DNA from: Castellaniella sp. UBA6218 | GTDB lineage: Bacteria; Pseudomonadota; Gammaproteobacteria; Burkholderiales; Burkholderiaceae_B | Reading direction: 5' to 3' | DNA length: 7,595 bases | NCBI GenBank assembly: GCA_002421865.1 | Contig: DISE01000131.1 | Location: 16,430-24,024 of the forward strand | Part shown: piece by piece, positions 1 to 6,617 of the stretch | How positions within the stretch are numbered: position 1 is the stretch's first letter | Layout: each line of letters starts with the position of its first letter | The notes under the pieces: generated by a model | What the model was told of the DNA's origin: nothing | Database searches by the model: none | Seen by the model: only the letters and a program-made list of their open reading frames with translations | Position numbers and translations under genes: made by a program

Positions 1-1
1 C

Positions 2-379
2 GACTATCTGACCAAGCCTTTCCACCAGGAAGAACTCGAGGCTCGCGTGCGCGCGCTGCTGCGCCGCGTCGGCGGGCATGCCACGGCCGACATCCGCTGC
101 GGGCCGCTGCTGCTGGATACGCGCCAGTCCCGCGTCCTGCTGGACGATGCGCCGCTGGACCTGACCAGCCATGAATACCGGGTGCTGGCCTATCTGCTGA
201 TGCACCAGGACGAGGTCGTGTCCCGTGGCCAGTTGGTGGAGCACATCTATGCGCAGGACTTCGACCGCGATTCGAACACCATCGAGGTCTTCGTCGCCCG
301 TCTGCGGCGCAAGATTCCCCCGGGCCTGATCCAGACGGTGCGCGGCCTGGGATATCGTCTGTCGGCCACCCCCCAATGA
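2..379 (+). CDS. Two-component response regulator, OmpR/PhoP type (5' truncated)
   Basis: This is the C-terminal 125 residues of a DNA-binding response regulator; the phosphoacceptor Asp lies before the window. The first visible codons read DYLTKPF, the conserved Lys-Pro that ends the receiver domain, so the frame must be read from base 2 and not from the internal GTG at 47. A short linker leads to a full OmpR-type winged helix. Hallmarks are EYRVLAYLLMHQDEVVSR, then NTIEVFVARLRRKI (recognition helix) and the closing VRGLGYRL wing. The stop overlaps the start of the sensor kinase gene (ATGA), so the two are translationally coupled partners. The family binds tandem direct repeats at promoters when phosphorylated. 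The neighbouring kinase has a PhoQ-like core, so a PhoP-like role is likely, but target genes cannot be read from here. Confidence 0.95.
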   Translation, partial: DYLTKPFHQEELEARVRALLRRVGGHATADIRCGPLLLDTRQSRVLLDDAPLDLTSHEYRVLAYLLMHQDEVVSRGQLVEHIYAQDFDRDSNTIEVFVARLRRKIPPGLIQTVRGLGYRLSATPQ

Positions 380-1740
380 AGGCGCGGCATCGCTCGCTGC
401 GTCTGCGTCTGCTGGCCGTCACGCTGGCCTGGACGCTGCTGAGCGTGGCGCTGGCCGGCTGGGTCATCCAGCGCATGTTCCGCCAGCACATCCAGGCGCA
501 GTTGCAGTCCGAGCTGGGCATCCACCTGAATCAGTTGACCGCCTCGCTGCAGGTCGATGAGCAGGGCAGGGTGTCCTTGTCCACCTTGCCGCCCGATCCA
601 CGCTTCAGCCATCCGTTCTCCGGCCTGTACTGGCAGATTTCCGTGCCGGCCGAAGGCACGCGTTTCGCCCAGTTGCTGCGCTCGCGGTCTTTGTGGGACG
701 CGCATCTGCCGGACGGGGCAGGTGATCTCGAACCTGGGCGGGACGTGGCCCTGCAGGCGCCCGGGCCTGATGGAAAGTCGCTGCGCATGCGGCTGCGCGA
801 AGTCCATCCCGCCGAAGGGCCGGTCGATACGCTGATCCTGGCGGTGGCGGCCGACGAGGCCTTGTGGGTCGAGCCGGTGAGCCGCTTCGACCGCATGCTG
901 GCGATGGCGCTGGGCATCCTGGCGCTGGGCATGGCGGCGGCCGCCTGGATGCTGGTCGGCTTCGGGTTGAGACCCCTGGTCCGGCTGCGGGAGCGGCTGG
1001 CCGCGCTGCGCGAGGGGCGGTCGGACCGGATCGAGGGAGAATTCCCGATGGAAGTCCAGCCCCTGGTCGAGGATTTCAACCTGGTGCTGGGTCGCAATGC
1101 GGAGGGCCTGGAGCGGGCGCGCATGCAGGCCGGCAATCTGGCGCATGCCTTGAAGACGCCCTTGGCGGTCATGGCCAATGCGGCCCAGGCGGAAGATCCG
1201 GCGTTGCCGCGGCTGGTGGCCGAACAGGTCGAGGCCGCCCGCCGCCAGGTGGATTACCACCTGGCCCGCGCCCGGGCTGCGGCGGCGGTGCGCGTGACCG
1301 GACTGCGCAGCCCGATCCTGCCTTTGCTGCAGGGGCTGGTGCGTGTCATGGACCGGGTTCACGCCGAGCGCGGGCTGAGCTACGACCTGGAGGGCGTGCC
1401 CGGGGACCTGGCGTTTCGCGGCGAGGCGCAGGACTTCCAGGAGATGCTGGGCAACGTCCTGGACAATGCGGGGAAATGGGCGCGGCGGCGGGTGCGCGTC
1501 ACCGCCCGCCGTCAGGACGGCGAACTGACGATCCGGGTCGAGGACGATGGGCCGGGCCTGAGCCCGGAGCGGGCCGAGATGGTCTTCGAGCGGGGCAGGC
1601 GGGCGGACGAACGCACGCCCGGTTCGGGGCTGGGATTGGGTATCGTGCGCGATCTGGCCGATCTGTATGGCGGCTGGGCGCGGATCGAAGCGGGTGACCT
1701 GGGCGGGGCGCGGGTGGTGATCACCCTGCCGGCCGCCTAG
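376..1740 (+). CDS. Sensor histidine kinase, PhoQ-like core
   Basis: This is an inner-membrane sensor kinase of 454 residues. Domains in order are a basic N-terminus, TM1 (about 11-32), a periplasmic sensor region (about 33-172), TM2 (about 173-196), a HAMP-like linker (about 197-245), the dimerisation/phosphoacceptor helix and the ATPase domain. The H-box NLAHALKTPLAV places the phosphoacceptor at His257. This resembles PhoQ (HSLKTPLAV) more than the usual HELRTPL. The N-box is LGNVLDNAGKWA (Asn360, Asn364), G1 is EDDGPGL (389-395) and G2 is GSGLGLGIV (416-424); no catalytic motif is missing. The periplasmic part has DPRFSHPFSGLYWQI, a pattern I associate with PhoQ/FeuQ-like sensors. It lacks the run of acidic residues that binds divalent cations in enteric PhoQ, so the ligand is unknown. 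The gene overlaps the regulator gene by 4 bases and ends 16 bases from the convergent doxX stop. Confidence 0.93.
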   Translation: MKARHRSLRLRLLAVTLAWTLLSVALAGWVIQRMFRQHIQAQLQSELGIHLNQLTASLQVDEQGRVSLSTLPPDPRFSHPFSGLYWQISVPAEGTRFAQLLRSRSLWDAHLPDGAGDLEPGRDVALQAPGPDGKSLRMRLREVHPAEGPVDTLILAVAADEALWVEPVSRFDRMLAMALGILALGMAAAAWMLVGFGLRPLVRLRERLAALREGRSDRIEGEFPMEVQPLVEDFNLVLGRNAEGLERARMQAGNLAHALKTPLAVMANAAQAEDPALPRLVAEQVEAARRQVDYHLARARAAAAVRVTGLRSPILPLLQGLVRVMDRVHAERGLSYDLEGVPGDLAFRGEAQDFQEMLGNVLDNAGKWARRRVRVTARRQDGELTIRVEDDGPGLSPERAEMVFERGRRADERTPGSGLGLGIVRDLADLYGGWARIEAGDLGGARVVITLPAA

Positions 1741-1756
1741 GTTTTTTCAGCCCGGG

Positions 1757-2167
1757 TCAGTTCCAGCGGCCGTTGCGCCCGCCGAGGCTGTACGCGCCCG
1801 CGCCGAACAGGGTGACGGCGAGGCTGGCGATCAGGAACATGCCTTGCAGTTCCAGCGCCCAGCCGCCGCTCTTGCCCAGGTCGAACAACTGGTGCATATG
1901 GACCAGGCCGAAGACGAACAGCATGTTGATCACGGAGAGCAGGCCGCCGAGGCGGGTGAACAGGCCCAGGATGATCAGGACCGGGGCGATCACTTCGCCG
2001 ATATAGACGCCATAGGCCACGAAGCCGGGCAGGCCGCGCTGGCCCAGCATGTCCACGATCCAGCCCACACCGCCATCCAGCTTGGAGAGGCCATGGAGCA
2101 GCAGCATGATGCCCAGGCCCAGTCGAAGGACCAGCTTGCCCAGATCGTCGTACGTGGAAGAAGACAT
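1757..2167 (-). CDS. DoxX family membrane protein
   Basis: This is a small integral membrane protein of 136 residues, the usual size for the DoxX family. Four hydrophobic segments are visible at about 10-28, 50-68, 72-90 and 107-124. Family signatures are LRLGLGIMLLLHGLSKL near the N-terminus and GEVIAPVLIILGLFTRLG in the second segment. Members are linked to thiol/sulfur redox or oxidative-stress complexes, but the role of a stand-alone copy is not settled. I chose the ATG at 2165-2167 because GAGGAA sits just upstream of it. A start at 2203 would run into the 3' end of tRNA-Pro. Only 21 bases separate the tRNA CCA end from this ATG, leaving no obvious room for a separate promoter, so the mRNA is probably processed from a tRNA precursor. 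It converges on the sensor kinase gene. Confidence 0.9.
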   Translation of the reverse strand: MSSSTYDDLGKLVLRLGLGIMLLLHGLSKLDGGVGWIVDMLGQRGLPGFVAYGVYIGEVIAPVLIILGLFTRLGGLLSVINMLFVFGLVHMHQLFDLGKSGGWALELQGMFLIASLAVTLFGAGAYSLGGRNGRWN

Positions 2168-2188
2168 GGCGGTTTCCTCGATCGTGGT

Positions 2189-2265
2189 TGGTCGGGGCGA
2201 CATGATTCGAACATGCGACCCTCTGCTCCCAAAGCAGATGCGCTACCAGGCTGCGCTACGCCCCG
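2189..2265 (-). tRNA. tRNA-Pro (anticodon TGG)
   Basis: This is a complete 77-nt cloverleaf with an encoded CCA. The acceptor stem CGGGGCG pairs with CGCCCCG, followed by discriminator A and CCA. The anticodon stem TCTGC/GCAGA closes the loop TTTGGGA, with anticodon TGG at 2229-2231. The T-loop is TTCGAAT. C1-G72 with A73 fits proline tRNA identity. UGG is the proline isoacceptor able to read most CCN codons. It lies between the phosphotransferase gene and doxX on the same strand and has a candidate -10 box just upstream. Confidence 0.97.
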
Positions 2266-2277
2266 ACTGGACCGCAA

Positions 2278-2283
2278 ATTCTA
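2278..2283 (-). promoter_or_regulatory. Candidate -10 box for tRNA-Pro (and doxX)
   Basis: On the minus strand TAGAAT (5 of 6 to the sigma70 -10 consensus) sits 12 bases before the tRNA 5' end, so a transcript would start with a leader of about 6 nt. No good -35 hexamer is visible at 16-18 bases. The same TAGAAT occurs upstream of tRNA-Arg. No intrinsic terminator separates the upstream phosphotransferase gene from this site, so read-through could also supply the tRNA. Confidence 0.5.
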
Positions 2284-2324
2284 CCATGGGGGCCGGGGTC
2301 GAACAGAGCCTGGCCGGGGCGGCA

Positions 2325-4217
2325 TCAGCCGGGCAGCCGAAGCGCCGGCAGCGTGTGCGCGCGGTTGCGGTAGGCCCAGGTCGGCCATAGCGCGTGGGCG
2401 AGGGCGATGCGGCCGAGTTCCGGGTCCGGATCCAGCGGCGTGTAGCCATCGGGTGCGGCGTAGCGGTAGAAACGCGCGGGCTGTTGGGGCTCCAGCACCG
2501 CCAGGGTATCGTCTCGCAGGTAGCCGTAGAGCGCCTCGTATTGCATCATGGCCCGCCCGCCCGCTTCCGCGCGCGTCAGATCGTGGCCGATCATGGGGTG
2601 GGCGTCGTCGATGCCGATCAGCGACAGCAGGGTCGGTGGCAGGTCGATCTGGCTGACGATGCGCCCGTCGCGACGCGCTTCGACGCCCGCGCCCAGGATC
2701 AGGGCCGGGATATGGAAATGTCGCAGCGGAATGCGCTGGGCGCCACCGACGCGGGCGTCGTGGTCGGCCACGATCAGGAAGACCGTGTCGTCCCAATAAG
2801 CGCTGGCGCGGGCTTGCTCGAAAAAGCGGCCGATGGCCCAGTCCGCGTAGCGCACGGTGTTTTCAACCGTGGCGGGGTCGCCTTCGACCGGGATCCGGCC
2901 GGCCGGATATTCCCAGGGCGTGTGGTTGCTGACGGAAAAGGCCAGGTGCAGGGTGGGTTGGTCGCCGCCTTGCGACAGCAGCGCGTGCAGCTTGTCGAAC
3001 ATGTCTTCGTCGCTGGCGCCCCAGGTGCCGACGAAGGCCGGCGTGTCGAAGGTCGGCCGGTCGTGCAGTTCGTCGAAGCCGTTGCCCAGGAAGAAGCTCT
3101 TCATGTTGTCGAAATGGGCTTCTCCGCCATAGATGAAGCGTGAGCGGTAGCCGTGTTGCTTCAGCAACTGGGCCAGGGTGAAGAAACGGCTCTGGGCGTC
3201 GCCCAGGCGCAGGGCGGCGTCCGACAGGGTCGGGGGGAAGCCCGCCGTGACGGCCTCCAGGCCGCGGACCGAGCGGGTGCCGGTGGCGTAGGCGCGGGTG
3301 AAGTTCCAGCCTTCGGACGCGAGGGCGTCCAGGCAGGGTGTCAGGCCCGCGCCGCCCAGGTTGCCGACGTATTGGGCGCCCAGGCTTTCCTCGACGATCA
3401 GCACCAGGTTGCGGGGCCGTGCAGGCCGCTGGCTGGCGGGCTGGCGGTGCAGCGTGGGGATCTCGGCCGGGCCGGGCGGGATGCCCGCCTGTTCCTGGAT
3501 GATCGCGTGCAATTCTGTGTCGTGCAGGTCGCCATAGACGTCGGCGGCCGAGCGTTCGTTCTTGATCGCATACAAGGCGAACAGCACGCTGTACAGGGAC
3601 GTCAGCGGCAGGGTGTTGAGCAGGCTGTCGCCGCACCAGGCCACCGAGGCCGGATTGATCGGGCGGTGGCCCAGTGTGCCCCGGATGGCCAGGGCGATGG
3701 CGGCGGCGAAGACCAGCGTGAGCAGGATCCGCCAGGGCCAGGCGGGCAGCGCATCGGGCCGCGCACCTGCGAACAGCGTGTGGCCCAGCCAGGCGGCCAT
3801 GCCCAGACCCAGGACGGCGCCCAGCAGGACCGGTTTGTAGCCCTTCCACAGCATGCCGAAGACTTCCTTGGGGTATTTCAGGTAGTCGATGTAAAGGCGG
3901 TTGGGGCGGCTGTCGTATTCCTGGATGAACTGGGGCGTGGAGACCTCCAGCAGCACGAACAGCAACCAGACGGCCTGCAGCCACAGCCCGGTCAGGAAAA
4001 TGGCGACGGGCCGGTCGCCCAGCCAGGGCGCCAGCAGCAGTGGAATCCCCGCCCACATGGCGATCTGGTTCAGGTCGATGCGCAGGCCCCAGCGGAAGAT
4101 CGGCCAGGGACCGCCGGCCGCCCGGACCCGGGGCCACAGCCACGCGGTCAGCAGCAGGCGGCTGAGTGTCAGCAGCGCCAGGGAGGCCAAGGCGAAAACC
4201 CCGATCTGGGTGAGCAT
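2325..4217 (-). CDS. LTA-synthase/OpgB-type membrane phosphotransferase (sulfatase superfamily)
   Basis: This is an inner-membrane enzyme of 630 residues. About five membrane segments occupy residues 5-220, followed by a periplasmic sulfatase-fold domain (about 268-550). Metal-site motifs match LtaS-type enzymes: VEES (Glu277), the nucleophile region ATGTRSVRG (Thr314 or Ser316), NHTPWEYP (His431, substrate side) and VADHD (Asp485, His486). No sulfatase-type CxPxR motif is seen, so true sulfatase activity is unlikely. Family members move glycerol-phosphate or phosphoethanolamine from a phospholipid to a periplasmic acceptor. In Gram-negatives the best known acceptors are osmoregulated periplasmic glucans (OpgB/MdoB) and lipid A (EptA). 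The LtaS/OpgB layout fits better than EptA, but donor and acceptor are inferred. The start ATG is 12 bases after the pldA stop, and GAGGAA overlapping that stop can serve as its ribosome site, so it is co-transcribed with pldA. Confidence 0.88.
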   Translation of the reverse strand: MLTQIGVFALASLALLTLSRLLLTAWLWPRVRAAGGPWPIFRWGLRIDLNQIAMWAGIPLLLAPWLGDRPVAIFLTGLWLQAVWLLFVLLEVSTPQFIQEYDSRPNRLYIDYLKYPKEVFGMLWKGYKPVLLGAVLGLGMAAWLGHTLFAGARPDALPAWPWRILLTLVFAAAIALAIRGTLGHRPINPASVAWCGDSLLNTLPLTSLYSVLFALYAIKNERSAADVYGDLHDTELHAIIQEQAGIPPGPAEIPTLHRQPASQRPARPRNLVLIVEESLGAQYVGNLGGAGLTPCLDALASEGWNFTRAYATGTRSVRGLEAVTAGFPPTLSDAALRLGDAQSRFFTLAQLLKQHGYRSRFIYGGEAHFDNMKSFFLGNGFDELHDRPTFDTPAFVGTWGASDEDMFDKLHALLSQGGDQPTLHLAFSVSNHTPWEYPAGRIPVEGDPATVENTVRYADWAIGRFFEQARASAYWDDTVFLIVADHDARVGGAQRIPLRHFHIPALILGAGVEARRDGRIVSQIDLPPTLLSLIGIDDAHPMIGHDLTRAEAGGRAMMQYEALYGYLRDDTLAVLEPQQPARFYRYAAPDGYTPLDPDPELGRIALAHALWPTWAYRNRAHTLPALRLPG

Positions 4218-4229
4218 GGAATGGGTTCC

Positions 4230-5513
4230 TCAGGGCACCAGCGCGATGCCGATGCGCAGTTGCGGGTCGTCTTTCCGGTCGTAGCCCAGCAGCGTTTCTC
4301 CATAACCCCGGAAATACTGGACATACAGGTGGCCGTTCATGTGCAGGAAGGTGCGCTTCAGGGGCCAGGCGGCTTCCAGCTGGGTGGCGTTGCGCCCGCC
4401 CGTGCCCTGGCGGTACAGGCCCGACAGGATCAGGCCGTCGTCTTGCGCCCAGCGCAGTTTCCAGTCCACGTAGCCCAGCGAACCCGGATAGTCCATGTCA
4501 TGGTCGGTCCAGACGTAGTATTTGAAGCGCGGCTGGAAGCTGAGCGTGCTGCCGCCGTCGAAGCGGTAGTCGATTTGCGGCTGGATGTAGAGATCGTTCA
4601 GGGATCGGGAGTCTTCGTTGTCCTTGCCATTGGACTTGTGCTCGAAGCCCGAGTTCAACCCCAGGGACCAGCGTTTGTCGCCGGTGGACCAGATCGCGTC
4701 GCGCGTCCAGAACAGGCTGGGGTTGTACGTGGTGTCCACGAAGGGGATGGAGTCGGAATGCAGATCCCACAGGGCGGTCTGCGTATAACCGAAATACCAG
4801 TTGTCCATGAAGCCCGGCCGGGCGGGGTCGTCGGGACTGAACAGGCGGTATTTGAAGCTGACCTGGAAGCGGGCGTTGGCGCCATCGCGGTTGCCCACCG
4901 CGAAATAGATCGGCTCGTAGGAGGAAATCGCGTTGCGGAACGTGTCGAAGGGGGACAGGCCGTTGCTGGCGGTCGCAACGTTCGCAGCGGGCGCCGTCGT
5001 CGCCGGGGCGGCCGCGAGGGCCGTGGCGGCCGGCGGGACGGAAGCCGGCCCGGCCACGCCCGTGCCCGATGCCTCATCCGACGCGACCCGCGCGCCCTGC
5101 GGATCGGCCATGCCCACCCGCAGCGCCAGCAATGTATCGGCCACGCCGTCCAGCCGCAGGGTCAGCAGGCCGTGCGCGCCGGCCGGCACCCGGCCGCTCC
5201 AGGCCATGCGGGTGAAGGTGTTGGCGGGCAGATCGATGGCGTCCGGCGACGTCCGCAGCTGGAAATGCGCGGGTGTCATCCGTCCCTGGGCATCCACCCA
5301 CTGACCGGTCAGTTCTCGCGCGACCGGGCTGGAGAGTGCCGCGCCGGTGTCGTTCGTCAGCAGTCCCTCCAGTTCGACGGGATCGCCGGGGCTGGCCTGC
5401 GGACTGGTCAGGCGGTAAGACAGGCCCGCGTGTGCGGCACCGGCGATCAGGCAGAGGCAGCCGATGGCGAGAGTAAAGGCATGTCGCAAGCCTGCGTGTC
5501 GGAGACAAGGCAT
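4230..5513 (-). CDS. pldA: Outer-membrane phospholipase A (OMPLA)
   Basis: This is a calcium-dependent outer-membrane phospholipase A1/A2 that hydrolyses phospholipids misplaced in the outer leaflet. It has 427 residues, well above the roughly 290 of the E. coli enzyme. The signal peptide covers about 1-29, with cleavage at AHA|GLS. Residues 30-135 form a beta-rich, possibly Ig-like region. Residues 142-185 are an Ala/Pro/Thr-rich linker, and the beta-barrel starts near 187. The active-site stretch EHKSNGKDNEDSRSLNDLY gives His292, Ser294 and Asn306. The spacing equals E. coli His142/Ser144/Asn156, offset exactly 150, and the calcium-site serine (Ser302) is also kept. The chain ends RIGIALVP, without the usual terminal aromatic. 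No strong ribosome site precedes the ATG at 5513; that start is chosen because it gives the complete signal peptide. A weak TAAAGT (5547-5552, minus) is the only -10 candidate I see. It heads a two-gene unit with the phosphotransferase. Confidence 0.93.
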   Translation of the reverse strand: MPCLRHAGLRHAFTLAIGCLCLIAGAAHAGLSYRLTSPQASPGDPVELEGLLTNDTGAALSSPVARELTGQWVDAQGRMTPAHFQLRTSPDAIDLPANTFTRMAWSGRVPAGAHGLLTLRLDGVADTLLALRVGMADPQGARVASDEASGTGVAGPASVPPAATALAAAPATTAPAANVATASNGLSPFDTFRNAISSYEPIYFAVGNRDGANARFQVSFKYRLFSPDDPARPGFMDNWYFGYTQTALWDLHSDSIPFVDTTYNPSLFWTRDAIWSTGDKRWSLGLNSGFEHKSNGKDNEDSRSLNDLYIQPQIDYRFDGGSTLSFQPRFKYYVWTDHDMDYPGSLGYVDWKLRWAQDDGLILSGLYRQGTGGRNATQLEAAWPLKRTFLHMNGHLYVQYFRGYGETLLGYDRKDDPQLRIGIALVP

Positions 5514-5598
5514 GATGTTGAAATTAAAGGCGGAGTCGTGCCCGGAACTTTAGCATTTGCGGCCGAGGCGCACGTTTCCTGGTGTGTCCGGGCCCGGG

Positions 5599-5620
5599 CG
5601 GGCGATGGACGCCCGTTTTT
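5599..5620 (+). terminator. Plus-facing intrinsic terminator hairpin
   Basis: A perfect 6-bp stem CGGGCG (5599-5604) / CGCCCG (5610-5615) with loop ATGGA is followed at once by five T (5616-5620). It works in the plus direction only; on the minus strand the hairpin is followed by CCCGGGCCC with no T run. It sits in the 121-base gap between tam and pldA, both on the minus strand, and no plus-strand gene ends before it. A 10-bp palindrome, CCGGGCCCGG (5588-5597), lies directly beside it. Confidence 0.6.
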
Positions 5621-5634
5621 GCGGGTCGCCGGCC

Positions 5635-6405
5635 TTACCGCGTGGCGACGATGAACAGCCGCGGCATGGGCAGCAGCACCGAGCCGTCGACCTGCGCCGG
5701 ATAGACTTGTGCCAGCTCGTCCCGGTATTGCGCCAGAAACAACGACTGTTCGTCCTCGTCCAGCGGCGCCAGGAAGGGCCGCAGGGCGCTGCCCTTGAAC
5801 CAGGCCACGATGCCGTCCACGCCGTCGGGCAGCATGTGCCAGTAACGCGTGCGCCAGATGTCCACCCGCCCGCAATGCGGCCGGAGCAGATCGTAATACC
5901 AGGGAACGGGGTGTTGAGGAAAGCGGGTGCTGCGTTCGTCGCCGATGCGGTCCGACCAGCGGGGGTCGGCGGCCGTCTTGCGCATCAGGGTCTTGACGGG
6001 GTCGTCCTGATTGTCCGGCATCTGGACGGCCAGGCTGCCGCCGGGTGCGAGAAAGCCGGCCAGCCGGGGAAACAGGGCCGCGTGGTCCGGGATCCATTGC
6101 AGCGAGGCGTTGGCCAGAATGACATCGAAGGGCGCGTCGGGTGCCCAGGCGGCGATGTCGGCTTGCTGGAAGTCCACGTCCGGCAGTCTTTTCCGGGCGG
6201 TGGCCAGCATGTCCGGAGCGCTGTCCAGGGCGGTGACCCGGGCGCCGGGATAGCGCGCCAGCAAAACCTCCGTCGAATTGCCCGGGCCGCAGCCCAGGTC
6301 GGCCAGCCGGGCGGGATCGGGTGTCGGGACACCCGCCAGCAGATCCCTGACCGGACGGGTGCGTTCTGTCTCGAAGATCGTGTATTGAGTCGCCGACCAG
6401 GCCAT
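5635..6405 (-). CDS. tam: Trans-aconitate 2-methyltransferase
   Basis: This is a cytosolic class I SAM-dependent methyltransferase of 256 residues, the usual Tam length (EC 2.1.1.144). Tam methylates trans-aconitate, a by-product of citrate-cycle cis-aconitate that inhibits aconitase, and so detoxifies it. The N-terminal WSATQYTIFETERTRPVRDLL is the Tam family signature. Motif I is DLGCGPGNS (36-44), the acidic SAM-ribose residue is Asp61, QQAD (80-83) contacts the adenine side, and ANASLQW (98-104) forms the post-II strand. RYWHMLPDGVDGIVAWFKGSALRPFL is the Tam-type substrate-lid region. AGGAGGA sits a few bases before the ATG, so the start is secure. The gene begins 66 bases after the tRNA-Arg CCA end on the same strand and could be co-transcribed with it. 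No minus-strand terminator separates it from pldA. Confidence 0.93.
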   Translation of the reverse strand: MAWSATQYTIFETERTRPVRDLLAGVPTPDPARLADLGCGPGNSTEVLLARYPGARVTALDSAPDMLATARKRLPDVDFQQADIAAWAPDAPFDVILANASLQWIPDHAALFPRLAGFLAPGGSLAVQMPDNQDDPVKTLMRKTAADPRWSDRIGDERSTRFPQHPVPWYYDLLRPHCGRVDIWRTRYWHMLPDGVDGIVAWFKGSALRPFLAPLDEDEQSLFLAQYRDELAQVYPAQVDGSVLLPMPRLFIVATR

Positions 6406-6471
6406 GAGTCGTCCTCCTGTGGAATCCGCAGCGTGCCGCCGGGGGCGCCATCATGGCCCGCGACGAAGCCA

Positions 6472-6548
6472 TGGCCCGCCCTACTGGATTCGAACCAGTG
6501 ACCTACGGCTTAGAAGGCCGTTGCTCTATCCAGCTGAGCTAAGGGCGG
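6472..6548 (-). tRNA. tRNA-Arg (anticodon TCT)
   Basis: This is a complete 77-nt cloverleaf with an encoded CCA. The acceptor stem CCGCCCT pairs with AGGGCGG, followed by discriminator G and CCA. The D-arm is GCTC-AGCTGGATA-GAGC. The anticodon stem ACGGC/GCCGT closes the loop CTTCTAA, with anticodon TCT at 6512-6514. The T-arm is ACTGG-TTCGAAT-CCAGT. It reads AGA (and AGG), which are rare codons in GC-rich genomes. It lies upstream of tam on the same strand. No integrase or att duplication of tRNA length is visible beside it. Confidence 0.97.
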
Positions 6549-6617
6549 TCGGGTTTCGCCTGGGGGCCGGGCTGACTCGCGGGTGGCGCGATCCCTTCGG
6601 ACGTCTGCGAATCCAGG

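Noticed and set aside
247..1362. Minus-strand open frame of 371 codons opposite the sensor kinase
   Set aside because: It is an antisense shadow rich in Arg, Gln and His, with no family signature; the plus strand holds a complete kinase.
1716..1756. Palindrome GGTGATCACC followed by T6 as a terminator after the sensor kinase
   Set aside because: The palindrome has no loop and lies about 16 bases before the T run, so it does not form a standard intrinsic terminator.
2168..2203. Longer doxX start at 2203
   Set aside because: It would overlap the tRNA-Pro 3' end, and the good ribosome site lies before the ATG at 2167.
3153..5654. Plus-strand open frame of 833 codons opposite pldA and the phosphotransferase gene
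   Set aside because: It is Gln/Gly/Arg-rich low-complexity translation typical of the antisense of high-GC genes, whereas the opposite strand encodes two clear enzyme families.
2192..6548. Genomic island inserted at one of the two tRNA genes
   Set aside because: There is no integrase, no tRNA-length duplication and no shift in gene style; both flanks are core-type genes.
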